Of a DNA stretch of 64,000 nucleotides, positions 55,351-64,000 are shown piece by piece. This DNA is from Gammaproteobacteria bacterium. GTDB taxonomy: Bacteria > Pseudomonadota > Gammaproteobacteria > Burkholderiales > Nitrosomonadaceae. Where the stretch lies: the NCBI GenBank assembly GCA_030431985.1, contig JAUIIB010000012.1, positions 1 through 64,000 on the forward strand, given 5' to 3'. Made by a program: the position numbers and the translations under genes. The notes under the pieces were generated by a model, which was not told the origin of the DNA, made no database searches, and was given only the letters and a program-made list of their open reading frames with translations. The first letter of the stretch is position 1, and every line of letters starts with the position of its first letter.

Positions 55351-56715
55351 ATGCAAGCATTTAATACTTTTTGGTTATCTTGTCTTGAACATTTTAAAAA
55401 TGAGTTAAATGCGCAACAATTTAATACCTGGATCAAACCGCTGGAGCTAGAAGATAACAACCCTGACAACGGAAATGAGGTTGTTATTATTGCACCCAAC
55501 CGCTTTGTTTTGCAGTGGGTACAGGATAATTTTATTTCTCATATCAAAGATATGGCGGAAAGCCACTTTGCGCGAAAAATTCAGTTTAATTTAAAAATAG
55601 CTGATTCAACAAAGATTGTTCATACTCCCCAAATCTCTGAAAAAAAAGTATTACGGCCCAAACATCAAGAACGTTCGCCACAAAATGGCAGAACATCGAA
55701 TCAACTTAACACAAATTTTACATTTAATAATTTTGTCACAGGAAAGGCTAATCAATTAGCCCGTGCTGGCGCAATTCAAGTTGCCGAATCTCCAGGAATT
55801 GCTTACAACCCACTGTTTATTTACGGCGGGGTTGGTCTGGGTAAAACGCATCTTATCCAAGCCATTGGAAATTTTGTCCTGGAAAATAACAAACAGGCGA
55901 AAATTCGTTATGTGCATGCTGAAAAGTATGTCTCAGACGTTGTCAATGCGTACCAACACAAATCATTCGACCAATTCAAGCTGTATTACCACTCACTTGA
56001 CCTTTTACTTGTTGATGATGTGCAATTCTTCGGTGGAAAAAATCGTACTCAGGAAGAGTTTTTCTATGCATTTAATGCACTCATTGAAGCCCATAAGCAA
56101 GTTATCATTACCTGCGATTCTTACCCCAAAGAAATTTCAGGACTTGAAGAACGGCTTGTATCGCGCTTTGGATGGGGCTTAACTGTTGCGATAGAACCCC
56201 CAGAACTTGAAATGCGGGTTGCAATTCTCATTAAAAAAGCTGAAGAAGAAAAAATTAAACTTGACGAAAATGTCGCCTTTTTTATTGCCAAACATATTCG
56301 TTCAAATGTACGTGAGCTAGAGGGCGCATTAAAACGTGTTATGGCGTTTTCCCGGTTCATCGGACAGGATATAACGCTAGAAATCACCAAGGAATCACTC
56401 AAGGATCTACTTGCTGTACAAAATCGGCAAATATCAATCGAGAATATTCAAAAAACCGTAGCGGACTACTATAAAATAAAAGTATCTGAAATGTATTCAA
56501 AAAAAAGATCTCGGATTATTGCCAGACCGAGACAAATGGCCATGGCGATTGCAAAAGAGTTAACAACGCTTAGCCTGCCCGATATCGGGGAAGCGTTCGG
56601 TGGCCGGGATCATACAACTGTGTTGCACGGCTGCCGCAAAATTAATGAATTACGTGCATCAGATCCAGCAGTTAGCCGAGACTACAGTGCCTTGATACAT
56701 ATTTTGCGTGGTTAA
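55351..56715 (+). CDS. dnaA: Chromosomal replication initiator DnaA
   Basis: A 454-residue initiator: domain I (about 1-85, [20 protein letters not shown]), a linker (about 90-125), an AAA+ domain III with Walker [17 protein letters not shown] and Walker [13 protein letters not shown], and domain IV with the box-binding signature [20 protein letters not shown] and [14 protein letters not shown]. The small gap to panC means little room for a separate autoregulated promoter. The intergenic region after it carries DnaA boxes. Confidence 0.97.
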   Translation: MQAFNTFWLSCLEHFKNELNAQQFNTWIKPLELEDNNPDNGNEVVIIAPNRFVLQWVQDNFISHIKDMAESHFARKIQFNLKIADSTKIVHTPQISEKKVLRPKHQERSPQNGRTSNQLNTNFTFNNFVTGKANQLARAGAIQVAESPGIAYNPLFIYGGVGLGKTHLIQAIGNFVLENNKQAKIRYVHAEKYVSDVVNAYQHKSFDQFKLYYHSLDLLLVDDVQFFGGKNRTQEEFFYAFNALIEAHKQVIITCDSYPKEISGLEERLVSRFGWGLTVAIEPPELEMRVAILIKKAEEEKIKLDENVAFFIAKHIRSNVRELEGALKRVMAFSRFIGQDITLEITKESLKDLLAVQNRQISIENIQKTVADYYKIKVSEMYSKKRSRIIARPRQMAMAIAKELTTLSLPDIGEAFGGRDHTTVLHGCRKINELRASDPAVSRDYSALIHILRG

Positions 56716-56940
56716 ATGAGTTGTAAAAATGATTGTTCATTATTCAATGAATAACAATTTAATAATTTGTGAATAACTTGGAATAAAGATAACTTGTTTA
56801 TGTTATCCACAAATTGTTCAAGTTGTTATTCCTTTTTTATGCACCGGTTTTTTTTACGGTATTCATCTGATTTAAAAAGAGAATCATAACTATACATAAA
56901 ATATAAAGCCTTTATTAGTTATTACTATATATTTATATCA
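56716..56940. other. Probable replication origin (oriC) between dnaA and dnaN
   Basis: This AT-rich gap contains a perfect DnaA box TTATCCACA (56803-56811) and an inverted TTATTCACA box (56768-56776). The first is flanked by an imperfect inverted repeat: GGAATAAAGATAACTTG (56780-56796) and CAAGTTGTTATTCC (56819-56832). Runs such as CCTTTTTTATG and TTTTTTTTACGG follow. Position between dnaA and dnaN is typical of bacterial origins. GC skew would settle it. Confidence 0.7.
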
Positions 56941-58056
56941 ATGATTTTAATTCAAGAACCCAGAGACAAGATCCTTAAACCCTTGCAAAGTGTCACAGGA
57001 ATTGTAGAAAAACGGCAAACACTACCAATACTTTCAAATGTACTGATTCAGAGAAATAGCAACACAATTTCTTTTCTTGCTTCAGATATGGAAATGCAGA
57101 TAGAAACCATATCTAAACTCGACACGAATAAAGAACAAAACTTTGCATTGACTGTATCTGCTAAAAAACTCCAAGATATCTTGCGTTCATTAGATGCAGA
57201 CTCAAGCGTTTCATTTGTCAGAAAAGATGAAAAACTACAAATTAAATCAGGTAAAACTCAGTTCAGTCTACAAATTTTGCCACCTGATGATTTTCCCGTC
57301 ATTAAAGAAGAAAATGAAAGCAAGACTTCAATTACCCTACAGCAAGACACATTTAAAAACTTACTGAGTAATGTTCAATATGCTATTGCCGAACAAGACA
57401 TCCGCTATTTTTTAAATGGTGTTTTATTATCGATTGAAAATGATAAACTTACCGTAGTCGGAACGGATACACATCGCCTCGCATTGGCATCAACAACAAT
57501 TCATGCAACTGATATCAACCAATCAGTTATTTTGCCGAGAAAAACTGTGTTTGAATTGGTAAAATTATTAAAAGACGACGGAACCCCCCTTGTTATAGAG
57601 ATTTTTTCAAAAAGAGTCAGATTTTTATTTTCTGATATTGTATTAATTTCAAAAATCATAGACGGGAAATATCCTAACTACAACCGGGCTATTCCTGTTC
57701 AAAATGATAAATCATTTAGTCTAGACCGGACCCCGTTTTTAAACGTGTTGCAGCGGGTATCCATTCTTTCCAATCCAAATGAACTGTTACGCGGTGTACG
57801 CTTAGTCATTAACAAAGAAAAACTTGATATTATTTGTAAAAATAATGAGCAGGAAGAAGCCGTTGATGAAATTGCTATACGCTATAATGGTGACATAATT
57901 GATTACAGTCTTAATGTCACTTACCTGATAGATCTGCTAAATCATGTGTCTGTGGATACATTTCACTTTGCGTTTACCGATGCATCCTCAAGTGTTTTGA
58001 TTACTATTCCAGGCAGAGATGATTTTAAATATGTCATCATGCCTATGAGAATTTAA
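56941..58056 (+). CDS. dnaN: DNA polymerase III beta clamp
   Basis: A 371-residue sliding clamp with three repeated domains. Seen: LQSVTGIVEKRQTLPILSNV near the N terminus, IRYFLNGVLLSIENDKLTVV, GTDTHRLALAS, IDGKYPNYNRAIP and the C-terminal VLITIPGRDDFKYVIMPMRI. The final PMR[IL] is the usual clamp ending. It lies in the normal dnaA-dnaN-gyrB order. Confidence 0.97.
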   Translation: MILIQEPRDKILKPLQSVTGIVEKRQTLPILSNVLIQRNSNTISFLASDMEMQIETISKLDTNKEQNFALTVSAKKLQDILRSLDADSSVSFVRKDEKLQIKSGKTQFSLQILPPDDFPVIKEENESKTSITLQQDTFKNLLSNVQYAIAEQDIRYFLNGVLLSIENDKLTVVGTDTHRLALASTTIHATDINQSVILPRKTVFELVKLLKDDGTPLVIEIFSKRVRFLFSDIVLISKIIDGKYPNYNRAIPVQNDKSFSLDRTPFLNVLQRVSILSNPNELLRGVRLVINKEKLDIICKNNEQEEAVDEIAIRYNGDIIDYSLNVTYLIDLLNHVSVDTFHFAFTDASSSVLITIPGRDDFKYVIMPMRI

Positions 58057-58076
58057 ATATCCATTTGTTGCAGTAA

Positions 58077-60515
<2,439 letters not shown>

Positions 60516-60591
60516 ATCTACATCAAGTAGTATTACTGATGATTTTAAGATAGATCAGCTTCTATCCGAATCAACTTGTGAATATTTTTAT

Positions 60592-61044
60592 CTAACGGAT
60601 TTTTCCTTCCTCTTCGTCTTCAAAAGGACTTTTTTCGCGGGATACGCCCTTTAATTTTTCAAAGGTGCGTAGTCCGCCCATACCCAGCATTGCGAGTACT
60701 AATTGATAAAGACCATCAGTTGGTAATTGCGGAAGATTAGGGTCTAATTCTGGTAAGAAAGCAGCGACTAACCAAGTGCACATAGGCTGTAATACGAAAG
60801 ACCATAACAATCCAATACCACAAACCCAGCCGATAAAAGGCCTCCATCCTGCAACAAATACACTATGATGTTGAGCTTCGGCAAGATTGACTTTGTTTTG
60901 CGCTTCACCGGCAGACATAACTGCTACCATCAACTCTCGTTCAAATTCTTCTTTCGCTTCAGCGCGTTTGTTGGGATCAGGTATTCTGTCAACAAGCTTG
61001 TTAACTAATGGACCAATTAAAGGTTGTAAAATATTCCAGATCAT
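60592..61044 (-). CDS. GTA-type three-helix holin-like protein
   Basis: A 150-residue protein with a soluble, charged N terminus (NKRAEAKEEFERELMVAV), an amphipathic stretch, and hydrophobic helices (FVAGWRPFIGWVCGIGLLW, then two more to about residue 125). The FVAGWRPFIGWVCG phrase is typical of the 'holin of 3TMs, for gene-transfer release' family. GAGGAG lies close to the ATG. No endolysin, terminase or other phage gene is near, so it is a solitary cargo or domesticated gene. Holin activity is an inference. Confidence 0.75.
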   Translation of the reverse strand: MIWNILQPLIGPLVNKLVDRIPDPNKRAEAKEEFERELMVAVMSAGEAQNKVNLAEAQHHSVFVAGWRPFIGWVCGIGLLWSFVLQPMCTWLVAAFLPELDPNLPQLPTDGLYQLVLAMLGMGGLRTFEKLKGVSREKSPFEDEEEGKIR

Positions 61045-61250
61045 ATACTCCTCTCTTATGTGTATTTATCTACAGGAATAGCAGCCCATACTAAAAGTAT
61101 AGTGATGTTATATTAACTTGTGTTGGGTTTTTAGTATGGTATAAATGTGGTTTCTTAATTTTAGGTTAATAGTGGCAGATAACTATTAGACGGGACCTGC
61201 AAAAGAGGTTATTCTGTAAGGCTTGTTATCATCGCTACATTATCAAATTT

Positions 61251-61327
61251 GCGCCCATAGCTCAGTTGGATAGAGTACCGCTCTCCGAAGGCGGGGGTCA
61301 CACGTTCGAATCGTGTTGGGCGCGCCA
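61251..61327 (+). tRNA. tRNA-Arg (anticodon CCG)
   Basis: A full cloverleaf of 77 bases with encoded CCA: acceptor GCGCCCA/TGGGCGC, D stem GCTC/GAGT, anticodon stem CCGCT/GGCGG with loop CTCCGAA (anticodon CCG at 61285-61287), T arm ACACG-TTCGAAT-CGTGT, discriminator G and CCA end. It reads CGG codons. Confidence 0.95.
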
Positions 61328-61415
61328 TTTCATTTGCCTAATTTATATTAATCAAAGATTAACTATTGATTAATAAAACGTAAATTATCGTTATATGAAT
61401 TGATTCAATGCAGTT

Positions 61416-62768
61416 ATGTGTTCATTTACCACAAAAATTGCCATAGTTATCCTATGTAGTTTGTTACTCATTGGGTGCGGATCATCTTATCGGCCGGTTC
61501 CGCCGTTTTCAATAGCAAATGAACTGGTAGTAATTACAGTAGTACATGCAGATAATTTTTATATTGATGCGGATAACGGCTTTTCTGGTATAGCGTATGA
61601 TTTAGCGCATGAATTTGCAGTGGATAACGGATTGGAAATACGTTTTATCGCGATGCCTAATGTTGCTTCAGCACTAACAGCGTTACAGCAGCATCGGGCT
61701 CACTTGGGTATTGGTTTGAATATTCAAGAAAATCAAAATAAGCGTTATGTTTTAGGTCCCGTCTATTTGCATAATCATCATCAACTGGCATTTAATGCAA
61801 AATATAAAAGGCCTATGAATATTCAGCAGCTTGCAGGAAAAAGGATAGAAGTGCCGGTGGGATCAATGCACGAGGAACTGCTGCAGAAAATTAAATCGGG
61901 AGTACCGGAGCTGGAGTGGTCAGCAGTAATCCTTTCTAGCGAAGCGCTATTGAGAAAAGTGAATCTAGGAGAAATTGATTATACAGTCGCTCATTCCCGG
62001 CAAATTAAAAAAGCCCATCACTTTTATCCTCAAATAAAGGGTGCATTTGAGTTGGGTACTTCTGCCAGTCGTTGGGTTTTCCCCAAATATTCTGAAAAGA
62101 TATTGATTGATAAAGTGAGTAGTTTTTTTGAGCGTATGGATCAGGAAGGCGTACTGGGGCAGTTGCTGGATAATTACAATGGACAATATCAACAGCTCAG
62201 TCCAGGTGATATTTTTTTCTTTAAAAAGAAAGTTAATTCAAGATTGCCTGATTTGAAACATTACTTTTTACAAGCGGGACGTCTAACCGATCTTGACTGG
62301 CGTTTATTAGCTGCTCTGGCCTACCAGGAATCGCATTGGAACTCGGAAGCGAAGTCACCAACCGGAGTACGTGGCATCATGATGCTTACGCGCGAAACGG
62401 AAAGTAGAATGGGTGTTAAAAATCCTGTGAATATACGCCAGAACATCATAGCTGGTGCGCGTTACCTACGGATGTTGATTGACGAGCTACCAGAAGATAT
62501 CCAGGAACCAGATCGAATTTGGATAGCGTTGGCAGCATATAATCAGGGATATGGTCGGATTATTGATGCTCGAGAACTTGCTACGCGTTTCAATCTCAAT
62601 CCGAATATTTGGATAGATTTGAAGAAAATGTTGCCTTTGCTCAGTCGGAAGCACTATACGGATACATTAAAATATGGACGAGCACGTGGTGATGAAGCTG
62701 TGGTATTGACAAACGCAGTGCGGGCTTATTATGAAATTTTAAAAAATATTGCAGATACTGAATCTTAA
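61416..62768 (+). CDS. mltF: Membrane-bound lytic murein transglycosylase F
   Basis: A 450-residue lipoprotein (lipobox LLIGC, Cys about 21). It has a periplasmic substrate-binding-like domain (SBP_bac_3, about 40-260; GFSGIAYDLAHEFAVDNGLE, HRAHLGIGLN) and an SLT catalytic domain (about 280-440) with ALAYQESHWNSEAKSPTGVR, where Glu is catalytic, GIMMLTRETESRMGV and IWIALAAYNQGYGR. This two-domain layout is MltF. It cleaves peptidoglycan glycan strands. Confidence 0.93.
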   Translation: MCSFTTKIAIVILCSLLLIGCGSSYRPVPPFSIANELVVITVVHADNFYIDADNGFSGIAYDLAHEFAVDNGLEIRFIAMPNVASALTALQQHRAHLGIGLNIQENQNKRYVLGPVYLHNHHQLAFNAKYKRPMNIQQLAGKRIEVPVGSMHEELLQKIKSGVPELEWSAVILSSEALLRKVNLGEIDYTVAHSRQIKKAHHFYPQIKGAFELGTSASRWVFPKYSEKILIDKVSSFFERMDQEGVLGQLLDNYNGQYQQLSPGDIFFFKKKVNSRLPDLKHYFLQAGRLTDLDWRLLAALAYQESHWNSEAKSPTGVRGIMMLTRETESRMGVKNPVNIRQNIIAGARYLRMLIDELPEDIQEPDRIWIALAAYNQGYGRIIDARELATRFNLNPNIWIDLKKMLPLLSRKHYTDTLKYGRARGDEAVVLTNAVRAYYEILKNIADTES

Positions 62769-62796
62769 CCCATCTAATTTATTTCGTAGCAACACT

Positions 62797-63429
62797 ATGT
62801 TTACAGGAATTATTCAGGCGGTCGGAACAATTGTAAAAATTGATCCGTTGGAGAACCATGGTAATGGTGGCCTGCATCTTGGTATTTCTCCTGGATCTTT
62901 AGATATAAGCGATGTTTCAGTTGGTGACAGTATAGCCGTCAATGGAGTCTGTCTTACGGTAAAGGAATTGTGCCTGCCGCTATTTACGGTAGATGTATCT
63001 TCAGAAACACTTCAGTGCACGTATGGTTTAACTTCAGTTGGCCAAACCGTAAACCTTGAAAAAGCCCTGCGTTTTTCGGATCGGTTAGGCGGACACCTTG
63101 TCAGTGGTCATATTGATGACACTGGTGAGGTTGTAAAGTTTGAACGGTCTGAAGGGGACGAACAAAATTGTTTGTTGTCAATTCGCACACCAAGGCATTT
63201 GTTGCGTTATATCATCCGTAAAGGGTCAGTTACAGTTAATGGTGTTAGTTTGACAGTAAACAGGATTGATGACGATGAATTTTTTGTCAATGTGATACCC
63301 CATACGTTATCAGTAACGACTCTAAATGAGTTAAAACCGGGTATACAAGTGAATTTGGAAACAGATATGCTGGCTCGTTATGTGGAAAGTTTGTTAAATG
63401 ATCTGGAAACCGGGAAATATGAAAATTAG
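62797..63429 (+). CDS. ribE: Riboflavin synthase alpha chain
   Basis: A 210-residue enzyme with two lumazine-binding repeats: [16 protein letters not shown] with [14 protein letters not shown], and [16 protein letters not shown] with [17 protein letters not shown]. It converts two 6,7-dimethyl-8-ribityllumazine molecules to riboflavin. I start at ATG 62797, the conserved MFTGI start; an open frame extends further upstream but has no family support. Its end overlaps the next gene by 11 bases. Confidence 0.95.
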   Translation: MFTGIIQAVGTIVKIDPLENHGNGGLHLGISPGSLDISDVSVGDSIAVNGVCLTVKELCLPLFTVDVSSETLQCTYGLTSVGQTVNLEKALRFSDRLGGHLVSGHIDDTGEVVKFERSEGDEQNCLLSIRTPRHLLRYIIRKGSVTVNGVSLTVNRIDDDEFFVNVIPHTLSVTTLNELKPGIQVNLETDMLARYVESLLNDLETGKYEN

Positions 63430-64000
63430 TGTGACTGAGGACATTATTAGTGATTTAAAGTCCGGAAAAATGGTGGTCTTGGTAGATGAAGAGGAAAGAG
63501 AAAATGAAGGTGACCTGGTATTAGCAGCGGATTTTGTTACACCTGAAGCAATTAATTTTATGGCAACCCATGGCAGAGGATTAATCTGTTTAACGTTGAC
63601 GGAAAGGCATTGTCGCCAGTTGAATCTACCATTGATGGTTGCAGCAAATAGCTCTCCCCATGGTACAAATTTTACTTTGTCTATTGAAGCGGCTCGTGGA
63701 GTTACGACTGGTATTTCTGCGGCTGATCGTGCGACCACAATACAAGCAGCTGTTAAACAGGATGCAAGTGCTGAGGATATTGTTCAGCCGGGACATGTTT
63801 TTCCTTTAATGGCACAAAATGGGGGAGTTCTTGTCCGGGCAGGACATACAGAAGCTGGTTGTGATTTAGCAAAAATGGCTGGTTTGACTGCGGCATCTGT
63901 TATTTGTGAAATTCTTAAAGATGATGGCAGTATGGCAAGATTACCTGATTTAATGGGATTTGCCGAGAAACATCAACTTAAAATCGGTACAATCGCGGAT
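63419..64000 (+). CDS. ribB: 3,4-dihydroxy-2-butanone 4-phosphate synthase (RibB or RibBA), 3' truncated by the window
   Basis: An open frame from ATG 63419 runs off the window after 194 residues. Seen: [20 protein letters not shown] (catalytic and metal-site acid cluster), [55 protein letters not shown] and [13 protein letters not shown]. These are the DHBP synthase signatures. Whether a GTP cyclohydrolase II domain follows (RibBA) cannot be seen. It overlaps ribE by 11 bases, so the two form a riboflavin operon. Confidence 0.92.
   Translation, partial: MKISVTEDIISDLKSGKMVVLVDEEERENEGDLVLAADFVTPEAINFMATHGRGLICLTLTERHCRQLNLPLMVAANSSPHGTNFTLSIEAARGVTTGISAADRATTIQAAVKQDASAEDIVQPGHVFPLMAQNGGVLVRAGHTEAGCDLAKMAGLTAASVICEILKDDGSMARLPDLMGFAEKHQLKIGTIAD

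Overview
The window looks like a chromosomal segment, including the replication origin region, of a betaproteobacterium. Nitrosomonadales (an ammonia oxidiser such as Nitrosomonas, or a close autotrophic or methylotrophic relative) fits best. This rests on the DUF3460 protein, a PEP-CTERM protein, three TonB receptors, a GlcDEF glycolate oxidase, malate-CoA ligase with malyl-CoA lyase, and the dnaA-dnaN-gyrB order. The taxon is an inference from gene content; no rRNA gene is present.

Region 1 (1-16.7 kb) is accessory and envelope-oriented. It has a TonB-dependent receptor (minus), a deleted IS5-like element, an AT-rich pair (small His-rich exported protein plus second receptor), and a zinc locus. 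The zinc locus is a ZnuD-like receptor followed by two related secreted proteins, divergent from a Zur-type Fur-family regulator, with a Zur-box-like palindrome between. Then come a secreted class 3 lipase with an SLC13-type transporter, and a PEP-CTERM protein.

Region 2 (16.8-25.8 kb, minus) holds malate-CoA ligase (mtkA/mtkB), malyl-CoA lyase, an ADP-ribosylglycohydrolase-family protein, a Trm112-like protein, and the parB-parA-rsmG-mnmG block with a perfect parS upstream of mnmG.

Region 3 (25.9-38.7 kb) is mixed: a DUF3460 protein, a spermidine synthase-like protein, a pseudouridine synthase, a rhodanese, a quinone reductase, glycogen synthase, a membrane GGDEF-EAL protein paired with a periplasmic solute-binding protein, a fused SpeD-SpeE protein, a sulfotransferase, a Crp/Fnr regulator and an L,D-transpeptidase.

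Region 4 (38.8-50.5 kb, plus) begins with glyoxylate metabolism: a tartronate semialdehyde reductase-like enzyme and glcD-glcE-glcF. With mcl/mtk this gives two candidate exits for glycolate carbon, as an autotroph disposing of 2-phosphoglycolate would need. It continues with pcnB, a seven-helix sensor histidine kinase, a YihY/BrkB protein and a vanadium-dependent haloperoxidase.

Region 5 (50.5-64 kb) has a BON lipoprotein and an AsmA protein (minus), then folK, panB, panC, dnaA, a probable oriC with DnaA boxes, dnaN and gyrB. A GTA-type holin-like gene (minus), tRNA-Arg(CCG), mltF, ribE and the start of ribB or ribBA follow. The most striking candidates for new biology are the Zur-linked duplicated secreted proteins, the binding-protein/GGDEF-EAL pair next to speDE, and the haloperoxidase.
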